The notes: generated from the letters alone by a model not told the origin. 64,000 bases of DNA from Streptomyces sp. NBC_01217 (GCF_035994185.1 NZ_CP108538.1:7877501-7941500), one strand, 5' to 3'. Counted from the stretch's first letter, positions 44,610-53,128 are shown. Made by a program: numbers and translations.

Positions 44610-45038
44610 CCGGGACGCTCCCGCCGGGGGCGCATGAGGGAAGGGCCTCTTGGCAACTCGCGTCGGTCGAAGCCGGCGAGAGGTAAGAGGCCCTGTCACA
44701 GCAGTCATACGTGGTCGCGTCCGCGGAGCCCGGCTCGTCCGCCCCGGGGCGCGACTGTCCCGCCCGCAGGTTCGGACACGCGGCCGTCCCCCGGTCCCGG
44801 GGCCCCGCCACCGCTCGACAAGGTCCCCTGTGTCGTCAAGCACCGGATGGTCCGTGAGCTCATCGCCGATTGACATCGGCGAGCCGGACCCCCGGTCCGG
44901 GAACACCGACGCCGGGGGCGACTTCCTCCGGACCGAGCCCGTGCGGCACCCCTGCGCTGGGTGTTGTGCCGCTGCCGGGCCCTGTCCGTACTTGCATTGT
45001 CCGTACGGGAGTCGACTGCCTGACGCCCCGTCAGTTCG
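44610..45038. other. intergenic region between AraC gene and hydrolase operon end
   Basis: About 430 bp between convergent genes. It holds the hairpin at 44642-44694; nothing else was recognised. Confidence 0.45.
44642..44694. terminator. long composite hairpin after AraC gene
   Basis: The outer arms AGGGCCTCTT and AAGAGGCCCT pair perfectly over 10 bp. Inside, CTCGC/GCGAG and CGG/CCG extend the stem with small bulges around a TCGAAG loop. It lies 33 bp beyond the AraC stop and may serve as terminator; the interrupted stem would also suit a structured RNA element. Confidence 0.55.
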
Positions 45039-45761
45039 TCAGCTCGTCGCGCGTACCGCGTCGAGGATCAGTCCGGCGACCTCCTTGGGCCGGGACACGG
45101 CCACGGCGTGCGAGGCGCCATCGATCTCGACGGTCGTCGCTCCGGCCCGCTTCGCGCCGAAACGCTCGACCTCGGGGTTGATCGCCTGGTCCGCGCCGGC
45201 CACGAGTGCCCAGGAGGGCTTGGTCTTCCACGCGGCGGCCGGAGCCGTCTCCGTGAACGCCGAGGCGGCCAGCGGGCGCTGCCCCGCCGCGAGGACCTTG
45301 GTGGCGGCGGCCGGGACGTCGGCGGCGAAGATGTCCGGGAACGCCTCGGCCTTGATGGTGACCTCGACCGCAGGCTCCGATCCCGCTACGGGATACGTCG
45401 CCTCCTTCAGGTTGCTGACGAGCGGCGAGAGGGGGAAACGGCCCTGCAACTCGCCCAGACTCTCGCCCTCTTCGGTGACATAGGCCGCGACATAGACCAG
45501 CCCGACGACGTTTTCCGCAGTGCCCGCCACGGAGATGATCGCACCACCGTAGGAGTGGCCGACAAGCACCACCGGACCGTCGATCTGAGCAGCGACGGAG
45601 GCGATGTACGCGGCGTCGGACACCAGGCCGCGCAGCGGGTTCGGCGGCGCGACCACGGGGATGCCGTGGTTCTGCAGTTCCGCGATGACCCCGGTCCAGC
45701 TGGCGGCGTCTGCGAAGGCTCCGTGCACGAGCACGGCTGTGGGCGTGGTGTTTGTGGTCAT
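45039..45761 (-). CDS. alpha/beta hydrolase (small cytoplasmic esterase family)
   Basis: A 240-residue hydrolase with AVLVHGAFADAASW, nucleophile elbow GHSYGG, acid in AGADQAINPE and histidine in GASHAVAV. It is close to the protein at 24114 (shared GESLGELQGRFPLSPL-like region). The ATG at 45761 follows the upstream HSL-type hydrolase gene by 57 bp, so both should be transcribed from the promoter module at 46878-46942. Confidence 0.9.
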   Translation of the reverse strand: MTTNTTPTAVLVHGAFADAASWTGVIAELQNHGIPVVAPPNPLRGLVSDAAYIASVAAQIDGPVVLVGHSYGGAIISVAGTAENVVGLVYVAAYVTEEGESLGELQGRFPLSPLVSNLKEATYPVAGSEPAVEVTIKAEAFPDIFAADVPAAATKVLAAGQRPLAASAFTETAPAAAWKTKPSWALVAGADQAINPEVERFGAKRAGATTVEIDGASHAVAVSRPKEVAGLILDAVRATS

Positions 45762-45818
45762 GGTCGGGTTGTTCTCCCTGTTGTCGGGGGCTTTCGGACG
45801 CCGGCGCGGAACGCGGTG

Positions 45819-46790
45819 TCAGGCGGTGTGGAGCGCGGTGAGCAGGGTGTCGGCGGCCAGCGCGATGGCGGCCTGGGCGGCATGGGTCTCGCGCAGGGCG
45901 TTGAGCATGACGAAGTCGTGGATGATGCCCTGGAAGCGCACCGCGGTGACGGGGACACCGGCCTCGCGCAGCTTGTTGGCGTAGGCCTCGCCCTCGTCGC
46001 GCAGCACGTCGGCCTCGCCGGTGATGACCAGGGCCGGCGGCAGCCCGGTGAGCTGCTCGGTGGTGGCGCGCAGCGGGGAGGCGGTGATCTGGGCGCGGTC
46101 GGCCTCGTCGGTGGTGTACTGGTCCCAGAACCACTGCATGCCGTCGCGGCGCAGGAAGTAGCCGGTGGCGAACTGGTGGTAGGAGCCGGTGTCGAAGTTC
46201 GCGTCGGTGACCGGGTAGAACAGCACCTGCTGGAGCAGGGACACGTCGCCGCGCTCCTTGGCCATCAGCGTCAGCGCGGCGCTCATGTTGCCGCCGACGG
46301 AGTCACCGGCGACGGCCAGCCGTGAACCGTCCAGGTTCTTGGAGGCGCCCTGCTGGACGACCCACTGCGCGACCGCGTAGTTCTGCTCGATGGCGACCGG
46401 GTAGCGGACCTCCGGGGAGAGGTCGTACTCGGGGAAGACCACGGCGGCGTTCGCGCCGACGGCGAGTTCGCGCACCAGGCGGTCGTGGGTGTGGGCGTTG
46501 CCGAACACCCAGCCCGCGCCGTGGATGTAGAGGATCACCGGCAGGGTCCCCTCCATGCCGGCGGGCCTGACGATGCGCGCGCGGACACTGCCGGTGGGAC
46601 CGCCGGAGACAGTGATCCACTCCTCGTCGACAGCCGGCTTGTCGATCTCACCGGACTGCACTTCGTCGACCGCCTTGCGGCCCTCGGCCGGCGAAAGGTC
46701 GAACAGGTAGGGCGGGTTCGCGGTCGCTTCGACGAAAGCGGCGGCCGCCGACTCCAGTACAGGCACAACCGGCTTTACGACATCGGACAT
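45819..46790 (-). CDS. alpha/beta hydrolase of the hormone-sensitive-lipase (HSL, GDSxG) family
   Basis: A 323-residue esterase. The HSL oxyanion loop reads HGAGWVFGN, a variant of HGGG. The nucleophile is in VAGDSVGGNM, the acid in ITGEADVLRDEG and the histidine in IIHDFVML. Short-chain ester hydrolysis is likely. The ATG at 46790 has AGGAG upstream. First gene of a two-gene minus-strand operon with the small hydrolase at 45039, divergent from the YtcJ-type amidohydrolase. Confidence 0.9.
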   Translation of the reverse strand: MSDVVKPVVPVLESAAAAFVEATANPPYLFDLSPAEGRKAVDEVQSGEIDKPAVDEEWITVSGGPTGSVRARIVRPAGMEGTLPVILYIHGAGWVFGNAHTHDRLVRELAVGANAAVVFPEYDLSPEVRYPVAIEQNYAVAQWVVQQGASKNLDGSRLAVAGDSVGGNMSAALTLMAKERGDVSLLQQVLFYPVTDANFDTGSYHQFATGYFLRRDGMQWFWDQYTTDEADRAQITASPLRATTEQLTGLPPALVITGEADVLRDEGEAYANKLREAGVPVTAVRFQGIIHDFVMLNALRETHAAQAAIALAADTLLTALHTA

Positions 46791-46877
46791 GTGAATCTCC
46801 TGAGTTTCCTGTGATGCGCCGGTCTCTCCGGCGGGGTGACTCCCCGGACACTTGGGCCTGCGGAGCCTTCGGACACC

Positions 46878-46942
46878 ACGCTAAATCCCTGAAGACGGCG
46901 GGGATTGCCCCCCAGCGCACAGGCACTGATCCGACAGCGCAC
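46878..46942 (-). promoter_or_regulatory. shared promoter module upstream of HSL-type hydrolase operon
   Basis: On the minus strand: GTGCGCTG (46942-46935), 14 bp, GTGCGCTG (46920-46913), 29 bp, then TAGCGT (46883-46878). There is no consensus -35. The leader to the start codon is about 80 nt. Confidence 0.65.
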
Positions 46943-46956
46943 GGTAATGGGGGCCA

Positions 46957-47021
46957 GTGCACTGTGGGAAACGATGCAGTGCACTGCGGGGACACACGGG
47001 TACTTCGGCTCGAAATAGCCT
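46957..47021 (+). promoter_or_regulatory. shared promoter module upstream of YtcJ-type amidohydrolase
   Basis: GTGCACTG at 46957 and 46979 (22 bp apart), 29 bp, then TAGCCT at 47016-47021. Each box sits in a perfect 10-bp palindrome, CAGTGCACTG. There is no consensus -35. The leader to the start is about 55 nt. Confidence 0.65.
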
Positions 47022-47083
47022 GGCGTCGAAGTCGATGCGTACGCAAATTTACGCCGTTTTAATCCGCAGGAGGTTGTTGAAAG

Positions 47084-48973
47084 GTGTCCACGATGCCGGT
47101 CGGTGGGCTGGTTCCCAGCACCACCGACAACGCCGCGGACCTGATCGTCCGCAACGCGAAGATCCACACCGGAGACCCGGGTCGTCCACAGGCCGAGGCG
47201 ATCGCCATCCGTGACGGCGTCGTCACGGTCGTCGGTGACGACAACGACGTGGCCGGCCATGTCGGCGCGGGCACGAAGGTGGTCGACGCTCTCGGCCGCC
47301 GGGTGATTCCCGGCCTCAACGATTCCCACCTGCACGTCATTCGAGGTGGGCTCAACTACGTGCTTGAGCTGCGCTGGGACGGCGTCCGCACGCTGCGTCA
47401 GGGTCTGGCGATGCTGCGTGAACAGGCGGCCCGCACGCCGAAGGGCCAGTGGGTTCGGGTGGTGGGGGGATGGTCGGCCGAGCAGTTCGTCGAACGGCGG
47501 CTGCCGACCGTCGCCGAGTTGAATGCCGCCGCGCCCGATACTCCGGTGTTCGTTCTGCACCTGTACCAGTCGGCGGTGCTCAACCGGGCCGCGCTCAAAG
47601 CCGCCGGCTACGCCAGGGACACCCCCGACCCGAAGGGCGGCCAGATCGTACGGGGCAGGGACGGTGAGCCCACGGGTATGCTGCTCGCCGCCCCGAGCGC
47701 GCTGATCCTCTACTCGACCCTGGCCAAGGCCCCGGTGCTCCAGGACGAGGACAAGAAGACCTCCACCCGCCATTTCCTGCGGGAGCTGAACAGGTTCGGG
47801 CTCACGTCGGCCATCGACGCAGCGGGCGGATTCCAGAACTTCCCCGACAACTACAGCACGGTCGTCGAACTGGCCAAGACCGGTCAGCTGTCGCTGCGCA
47901 TCGCCTATCACCTCTTCCCGCAGACCGCCGGTCAGGAAATCGACGACCTCGCCCGCTGGATCGAAATGGCCCGGCCCGAGGACGGGGACGAATGGCTGCG
48001 CCTCAATGGTGCGGGGGAGAATCTCACCTGGGCGGCAGCGGACTTCGAGAACTTTGCCCAGCCGCGACCGGAACTCGCGCCCGGCTATGAGACAGAATTC
48101 GAGAAGGCCGTACGTCTGCTCATGGAGAACGGCTGGGGATTCCGGCTGCACGCCACCTACGACGACACCATCCGACGCGATCTCGCGATATTCGAGAAGC
48201 TGGCCGCGGAAGGACTCTTCCCGGCCGGAAACCGGTGGCTGTTCGATCATGCGGAGACCGTCTCCGCGGACAGCCTCGACCGCATCGCCGCCCTCGGCGG
48301 CGCCATGTCCGTGCAGAACCGGCTGTCCTTCCAGGGCGAGGCATTCGTACGCCGCTACGGCCCCGGCGCCGCCGCGGACGCCCCTCCGGTCCGGGCCATG
48401 CTGGAGCGCGGTCTGACCGTCGGTGCAGGCACCGACGCCACCCGGGTCTCGACCTACAACCCGTGGGTCGCCCTGCACTGGCTGATCACGGGCCGTACGG
48501 TCGGTGACCTGATCGTCCGCCCGCCGCACAACCGCGTCGACCGGCAGACGGCGCTGTCGATGTTCACCGAAGCCGGAGCCGCCCTGACCGGCGAGGAGGA
48601 CATCAAGGGCGTCCTGCGCCCGGGCCACCTCGGCGACCTCGCGGTCCTGTCCGAGGACTACTTCGCCGTGCCCGAGCCGGACATCGTGCACATCGAGTCC
48701 CTCCTGACTGTGGTCGGCGGCCGGATCGTCTACGCCGCCGCCGAGTACGAAGGCCTCGACGAGGAACTGCCACCGGTCAGCCCCGCATGGAGCCCGGTCG
48801 CGCACTTCGGCGGCTACCAGGCCACACCCGGTACCGGCTTGTCGGGCGCCCGCCAGGCCGAGTTGCTCGGCGAGGCGGCGGCGGAGTCCGAACAGCACCG
48901 GCAGTGGCGCGCCCGGCGAGGCATGGCCCCGGATACCGAGAGCACGGTCTTCGACCCCTGCTTCTCGTTCTGA
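47084..48973 (+). CDS. YtcJ-type amidohydrolase
   Basis: A 629-residue metal-dependent hydrolase of the amidohydrolase-3/YtcJ type, a large TIM-barrel. The N-terminal composite strand is followed by the metal motif GLNDSHLHV; further metal/catalytic residues are in HATYDDTI, FDHAETV and TDATRVSTYNPW. The natural substrate is unknown; members act on amides, carbamates or N-acyl compounds. GTG at 47084 has GCAGGAGG nine nucleotides upstream; ATG at 47093 (site GAAAGG) is the alternative. A hairpin follows the stop. Confidence 0.87.
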   Translation: MSTMPVGGLVPSTTDNAADLIVRNAKIHTGDPGRPQAEAIAIRDGVVTVVGDDNDVAGHVGAGTKVVDALGRRVIPGLNDSHLHVIRGGLNYVLELRWDGVRTLRQGLAMLREQAARTPKGQWVRVVGGWSAEQFVERRLPTVAELNAAAPDTPVFVLHLYQSAVLNRAALKAAGYARDTPDPKGGQIVRGRDGEPTGMLLAAPSALILYSTLAKAPVLQDEDKKTSTRHFLRELNRFGLTSAIDAAGGFQNFPDNYSTVVELAKTGQLSLRIAYHLFPQTAGQEIDDLARWIEMARPEDGDEWLRLNGAGENLTWAAADFENFAQPRPELAPGYETEFEKAVRLLMENGWGFRLHATYDDTIRRDLAIFEKLAAEGLFPAGNRWLFDHAETVSADSLDRIAALGGAMSVQNRLSFQGEAFVRRYGPGAAADAPPVRAMLERGLTVGAGTDATRVSTYNPWVALHWLITGRTVGDLIVRPPHNRVDRQTALSMFTEAGAALTGEEDIKGVLRPGHLGDLAVLSEDYFAVPEPDIVHIESLLTVVGGRIVYAAAEYEGLDEELPPVSPAWSPVAHFGGYQATPGTGLSGARQAELLGEAAAESEQHRQWRARRGMAPDTESTVFDPCFSF

Positions 48974-48975
48974 CC

Positions 48976-49014
48976 TCCCGGGAGGGGCCCGGTCACGAGC
49001 CGCCTCTCCCGGGA
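48976..49014 (+). terminator. hairpin after amidohydrolase gene
   Basis: A 12-bp stem with one mismatch (48976-48987 and 49003-49014) and a 15-base loop, immediately after the stop codon. Each arm is itself palindromic (TCCCGGGA). Confidence 0.55.
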
Positions 49015-49098
49015 CACCACCTGCGCGCCGTCGAACGGACGGCCGCGTTCAGCAGCGGACGCCCGTCCGCGATCACATCACTCATGAAAGGCCCTCTC

Positions 49099-49761
49099 GT
49101 GGTCAACATCTCCGAGGTCACCGCAGCACCCAGCCCCGACCTGCTGACCCCCGACAACTGCGCTGTGCTGTTCGTGGACCACCAGCCGCAGATGTTCTTC
49201 GGCACCGGAAGCGGCGACCGCACCGCCATCATCAACTCGACCCTGGGCCTGGCCAAGGCGGCCAAGGTGTTCGAGGTTCCGGTGGTCCTCAGCACCGTGG
49301 CCGCCGAGTCCTTCTCGGGTCCGATCATGCCGCAGCTGGCCGATGTCTTCCCCGGACAGAAGATCATCGACCGCAGCACGATGAACGCCTGGGAGGACAT
49401 CGACTTCGTCGAGGCCGTCAAGGCGACCGGCCGCAAGAAGCTCGTCATCGCCGGGCTGTGGACCGAGGTCTGCGTCGTACTGCCGACGCTGTCCGCCATC
49501 TCTCAGGGGTACGAGGTCTACGTCGTCACGGACGCGTCCGGTGGCGTCAGCCCGCAGGCGCACGAGCACGCCATCCAGCGCATGGTCCAGGGAGGCGCGA
49601 TTCCGGTGACCTGGGTGCAGGTGCTCCTTGAGCTCCAGCGCGACTGGGCGCGGACGGAGACGTACGTCCCCGTCACGGAGGTGGTGAAGGAGCACGGCGG
49701 TGCCTACGGCCTGGGCCTGGTCTACGCGCAGGCCGTCATCGGCGCCCACGCGGCCGGCTGA
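49099..49761 (+). CDS. isochorismatase-family cysteine hydrolase
   Basis: A 220-residue hydrolase. The catalytic triad is visible: Asp in AVLFVDHQPQMF, Lys in GRKKLVIAG, and Cys in LWTEVCVVLPT, preceded by the family cis-peptide region. Members hydrolyse amides such as nicotinamide or N-carbamoyl compounds, or vinyl ethers. Start assigned to GTG 49099 because GAAAGG lies seven nucleotides upstream; ATG at 49084 has no site. It lies 125 bp after the amidohydrolase, separated by a hairpin. Confidence 0.88.
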   Translation: MVNISEVTAAPSPDLLTPDNCAVLFVDHQPQMFFGTGSGDRTAIINSTLGLAKAAKVFEVPVVLSTVAAESFSGPIMPQLADVFPGQKIIDRSTMNAWEDIDFVEAVKATGRKKLVIAGLWTEVCVVLPTLSAISQGYEVYVVTDASGGVSPQAHEHAIQRMVQGGAIPVTWVQVLLELQRDWARTETYVPVTEVVKEHGGAYGLGLVYAQAVIGAHAAG

Positions 49762-49768
49762 CCTCTCC

Positions 49769-49832
49769 ATCTGAGCAACGACTCACCTGAGCAACGACTC
49801 ACCTGAGTAACGACTCACCTGAGTAACGGCGA
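49769..49832. repeat. four tandem 16-bp direct repeats upstream of DoxX operon
   Basis: Four head-to-tail copies of ACCTGAGYAACGACTC, starting at 49769, 49785, 49801 and 49817; the first and last copies diverge slightly. Copy 3 contains the short inverted repeat TGAGTAACGACTCA. They fill nearly the whole space between the isochorismatase stop and the DoxX start, a good position for operator iterons. Confidence 0.75.
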
Positions 49833-49857
49833 AATGCCAGGAACAGGCAGGAACACA

Positions 49858-50382
49858 ATGGACACCGGACTGTTGGTCCTCCGACTGGTGGCGGGCCTCC
49901 TCATCGCCGGACACGGCGTACAGAAAGTCAGCTTCCGGCTCGGCGGCAACGGCTTGGCGGGCGGGACCGAGGAGTTCCGCCACGACGGCTTCCGCGGCGG
50001 CAGACTCACCGCGCTCGCCGCGGGCAGCAGCCAGATCGGCGCCGGCCTGTTCCTGGCGGCCGGCCTGCTCACCCCCATGGCGGCCATGGCCGCCATGGGG
50101 GTGATGACAGTCGCCGGCACCGTCAAATGGCACAACGGGCTCTGGGTCCAGCACGACGGCTACGAATACCCGATGGTCCTCGTCGCCATCTCCGCGGTGC
50201 TGGCACTCACCGGCCCCGGCCACTGGTCGCTCGACCATCTGCTCGGGCTGACCCCCTGGCCCCTGTGGGTCTCCCTCGCGGTCATCGTGCTCGGTCCGGC
50301 CAGCGGACTGCTCACCCGTGTGCTGCTGCATCGCCCCCCTGTCTCGGAAGGAACAACTCGGTATGCACAAGCTGTTGACTGA
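49858..50382 (+). CDS. DoxX-family membrane protein
   Basis: A 174-residue DoxX protein with four predicted membrane segments, including LVLRLVAGLLIAGHGVQK, which is typical at the start of the family. DoxX proteins are linked to redox and thiol stress. The ATG at 49858 has CAGGAA upstream; an earlier in-frame ATG (49834) has none. It starts a likely operon with DUF1275, pirin and GNAT genes behind the 16-bp iterons. Confidence 0.85.
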   Translation: MDTGLLVLRLVAGLLIAGHGVQKVSFRLGGNGLAGGTEEFRHDGFRGGRLTALAAGSSQIGAGLFLAAGLLTPMAAMAAMGVMTVAGTVKWHNGLWVQHDGYEYPMVLVAISAVLALTGPGHWSLDHLLGLTPWPLWVSLAVIVLGPASGLLTRVLLHRPPVSEGTTRYAQAVD

Positions 50383-51091
50383 CGTGGCCCACACGCTGGC
50401 CCCTCCCAAGGAGGACAGACACGGCCCGTTGCCACCGCTCATGCTGATACTGACGGTGGCGACAGGTCTGGTCGACGCCGTCAGCTATCTGGGCCTCGGA
50501 CACGTCTTCGTCGCCAACATGACCGGCAACGTCGTCTTCCTGGGGTTCGCGCTGGCAGGCGCCGAAGGCCTGTCCGCACTCGCTTCCGTCGTGTCGATGG
50601 CCGCGTTCCTCGCCGGCGCGCTGGCCGGAGGCCGGTTCGCCAACCGGTTCGCGGCACACCGCGGGCGGCTGCTGGCCATCACCACGGCGCTGGAGGCGGT
50701 GCTCGTCGCCGCGTCCGTCATCGCGGCAGCGGACTCGGCCGGCGAGGTGGCCACCGGAGTCCGGTACACCCTGATCGTGCTCCTGGGTCTCGCCATGGGC
50801 CTGCAGAACGCGGCCGCCCGGCGCCTCGGCGTCCCGGACCTGACCACGACCGTACTGACCCTGACCTTGACGGGACTGGCCGCGGACTCGACCGCGGCCG
50901 GCGGGTCGGCACCCCGGCCGGGTCGGCGGATCCTTTCCGTACTGGCTATATTCCTCGGAGCCCTGGTCGGCGCCGTGCTCCTGCAGCACAACGAACTCAC
51001 CCTCACCTTGGGGCTGGTGTTCGTGCTGCTTGCGGTGACGTCCCTGGCCGCGTACCGCCTCTCGGCGTCAAACGCCGCCTGGACCAAATGA
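50363..51091 (+). CDS. DUF1275 (YoaK-like) membrane protein
   Basis: A 242-residue membrane protein of the YoaK/DUF1275 family. The signature ATGLVDAVSYLGLGHVFVAN and MTGNVV near the N-terminus is clear, followed by about six hydrophobic segments. Function unknown. The ATG at 50363 has GAAGGAA upstream and overlaps the DoxX gene by 20 bp; its own stop overlaps the pirin start. Translation is therefore likely coupled. Confidence 0.87.
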   Translation: MHKLLTDVAHTLAPPKEDRHGPLPPLMLILTVATGLVDAVSYLGLGHVFVANMTGNVVFLGFALAGAEGLSALASVVSMAAFLAGALAGGRFANRFAAHRGRLLAITTALEAVLVAASVIAAADSAGEVATGVRYTLIVLLGLAMGLQNAAARRLGVPDLTTTVLTLTLTGLAADSTAAGGSAPRPGRRILSVLAIFLGALVGAVLLQHNELTLTLGLVFVLLAVTSLAAYRLSASNAAWTK

Positions 51092-52074
51092 GCAACATCG
51101 GGAGGGACAGGAACCCCACCGAACCGGGCCGCGGGGTCTCGGGCCACGGTGAGTATGTGCCGAAGGTCGATGTCCTCTCCGCGCGGGATGTCCCGTTGGG
51201 TGGTCCGAGGGCGATGACGGTGCGGCGTACGCTGCCGCAGCGGGCGCGGACGCTGATCGGGGCCTGGTGTTTCGTCGACCACTACGGCCCCGACGACGTC
51301 ACCGACACGGGTGGTATGGACGTTGCGCCGCATCCGCACACGGGTCTTCAGACGGTGAGCTGGCTGTTCAGCGGGGAGATCGAGCACCGGGACAGCATGG
51401 GCAGCCATGCGTTCGTGAGGCCCGGTGAGCTGAACCTCATGACGGGTGGGTACGGCATCAGCCACACGGAAGTCTCCACCGCCCGCACCACGGTCCTCCA
51501 TGGCGTCCAGCTGTGGGTGGCGCTTCCCGGAGAACACCGGCATACCGGGCGTGACTTCCAGCACTACGTCCCGAGCCCGGTCCGGGTGGACGGAGCCGAA
51601 GTGAGAGTGTTCCTGGGGGCGCTGGCAGGTGACACCTCTCCGGTGCGGACCTTCACGCCCCTGCTCGGTGCCGAACTCGTCCTTGAGTCACGCTCGACGA
51701 CCACACTCGCCGTCGACGCCGGCTTCGAGCACGGCCTTCTCGTCGACCACGGGGACGTCCGTATCGCCGGAACAGTCCTGCACCCGTCGGAGTTGGGCTA
51801 CATCGGCACGGGAAGCGACACGCTCACGCTGGTGAACGAGACGGATGACGCCGCTCGGGTGGTCCTGCTCGGCGGGACGCCGTTCGAGGAACAGATCGTC
51901 ATGTGGTGGAACTTCATCGGCCGGAGCCACGACGACATCGCCGAAGCCAGAGAGGCGTGGCAGAGCGCATCCGACCGCTTCGGCAGGGTCGACGGCTACG
52001 ACGGCGACCGTCTTCCCGCGCCCGCCCTTCCCAACGCCACCATCGCACCGCGAAAGAACCCGACGCACCACTGA
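51088..52074 (+). CDS. pirin-family cupin protein
   Basis: A 328-residue bicupin. The N-terminal cupin metal site is visible: HPHTGLQTVSW, the EIEHRD strand and GISHTE, giving the three His and one Glu of pirins. Pirins are iron-binding; some have quercetinase activity, others regulate. ATG at 51088 overlaps the DUF1275 stop by four bases (ATGA). Third gene of the DoxX operon. Confidence 0.88.
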   Translation: MSNIGRDRNPTEPGRGVSGHGEYVPKVDVLSARDVPLGGPRAMTVRRTLPQRARTLIGAWCFVDHYGPDDVTDTGGMDVAPHPHTGLQTVSWLFSGEIEHRDSMGSHAFVRPGELNLMTGGYGISHTEVSTARTTVLHGVQLWVALPGEHRHTGRDFQHYVPSPVRVDGAEVRVFLGALAGDTSPVRTFTPLLGAELVLESRSTTTLAVDAGFEHGLLVDHGDVRIAGTVLHPSELGYIGTGSDTLTLVNETDDAARVVLLGGTPFEEQIVMWWNFIGRSHDDIAEAREAWQSASDRFGRVDGYDGDRLPAPALPNATIAPRKNPTHH

Positions 52075-52084
52075 AAGGCAAACG

Positions 52085-52426
52085 ATGACGCAACCCACCG
52101 CCGCTCCGACTGTCCAGCGAGTGGATCCCGAACACCGTTACGAGATCCTGGTCGACGGCAGAGCCGCAGGCCTGACCGCGTACCGCGACCGCGACGACCA
52201 GCGCGTTTTCTACCACACCGAAATCGACGATGCCTTCGCCGGGCAGGGCCTGGCCTCCATACTCGTACAGCAGGCGTTGAGCGACGTACGCGCCTCGGGG
52301 AAACGCATCGTGCCGGTCTGCCCCTACGTGGCGAAGTTCCTCAAGAAGCATGACGAGTTCGCCGACATAACCGACCCCGTGACCCCCGAGGTCCTGCAGT
52401 GGCTGGGCACCGTGCTGCCTCACTGA
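52085..52426 (+). CDS. small GNAT-type N-acetyltransferase (YjdJ-like)
   Basis: A 113-residue acetyltransferase of the short GNAT class. The acetyl-CoA loop is visible in DDAFAGQGLASILVQQAL; the later VCPYVAKFLKKHDEF region is typical. The ATG at 52085 has GAAAGG upstream; the open frame extends further back but inside pirin. It ends the operon at the terminator 52458-52490. Confidence 0.85.
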   Translation: MTQPTAAPTVQRVDPEHRYEILVDGRAAGLTAYRDRDDQRVFYHTEIDDAFAGQGLASILVQQALSDVRASGKRIVPVCPYVAKFLKKHDEFADITDPVTPEVLQWLGTVLPH

Positions 52427-52457
52427 CCACCGTCGACCCGGGCGAGCCGGGCCGTCA

Positions 52458-52490
52458 GCCCCCGCAGCGGTATGTGAGCGCTGCGGGGGC
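52458..52490. terminator. terminator between the GNAT operon and dps
   Basis: A perfect 12-bp stem (52458-52469 and 52479-52490) with a nine-base loop, between convergent genes. Confidence 0.8.
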
Positions 52491-52520
52491 CGCGTCCTTC
52501 CGGACGGAGTCGGGGATCCG

Positions 52521-53099
52521 TCAGGTACGGACCAGAGGTGTGTCGACCAGATGCTCGGCGAGGAACCACGCCTGCAGTTCGCCGGTCCTGATCACCTGGG
52601 AGACGAGCAGGTCGTTGGTGCCGTCGTCCCCCAGTTCAGCGGTCCGGGCGGCGGCGTCGTGGGCATCGATGAGTATGGTCTCGTGGGCCTCGAGCAGTCG
52701 TGAGAGCATCGCCGGTACCTCCTCCACGCCGTTCGGAGGCCGGGGAATCGACGTGATCTCGGCGACGTGCCGGGGGTCACCCACCGCGACGCCGCCCAGG
52801 GACTGGACGCGTTCGGCGATGGTGTCGACGATTTCCAGCTGCTCTCCCGCGTGCTTGTCCAGGACCAGGTGCAGTTGGTAGAAGGTCGCGCCGCGCATCA
52901 GCCAGTGATGCTTCTTGTAGAGGCCGTAGAGGATCTGAGTGTCTGCCAGAACCTTGTTCAGGCGCTGGCAGGAGTACATCCGCGCCTCGTAGGACAGGGC
53001 GACCGGGAATTGCTTGACGGTCCCGAACTCCTGGATCACCTCGCCCTTCTGGTGCAGCCATGGCTGACTGCCGCTCACGGGCTGGGAAGTGGTGGTCAT
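52521..53099 (-). CDS. dps: Dps-type DNA-binding ferritin-like protein
   Basis: A 192-residue Dps protein, which forms dodecamers, stores iron by oxidising it with peroxide and shields DNA in starvation. The ferroxidase residues lie in KKHHWLMRGATFYQLHLVL and DKHAGEQLEIVDTIAERV. The N-terminal tail is short. The ATG at 53099 has GCAGGAGG six nucleotides upstream. It is divergent from the FUSC exporter. Two possible promoters are visible: the shared module at 53140-53204, and a GGGTAT hexamer at 53129-53134 that resembles the Streptomyces SigB-type -10. Confidence 0.9.
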   Translation of the reverse strand: MTTTSQPVSGSQPWLHQKGEVIQEFGTVKQFPVALSYEARMYSCQRLNKVLADTQILYGLYKKHHWLMRGATFYQLHLVLDKHAGEQLEIVDTIAERVQSLGGVAVGDPRHVAEITSIPRPPNGVEEVPAMLSRLLEAHETILIDAHDAAARTAELGDDGTNDLLVSQVIRTGELQAWFLAEHLVDTPLVRT

Positions 53100-53128
53100 G
53101 ATCGGCCTCCTGCGGTGCGGTGCTATGT

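Larger units (their letters stand above)
46791..47083. other. divergent control region with two promoter modules
   Basis: About 290 bp between divergent genes. It contains four boxes in two pairs (starts at 46913, 46935, 46955 and 46977 in plus-strand reading), each pair belonging to one of the two opposed modules described separately. Confidence 0.6.
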
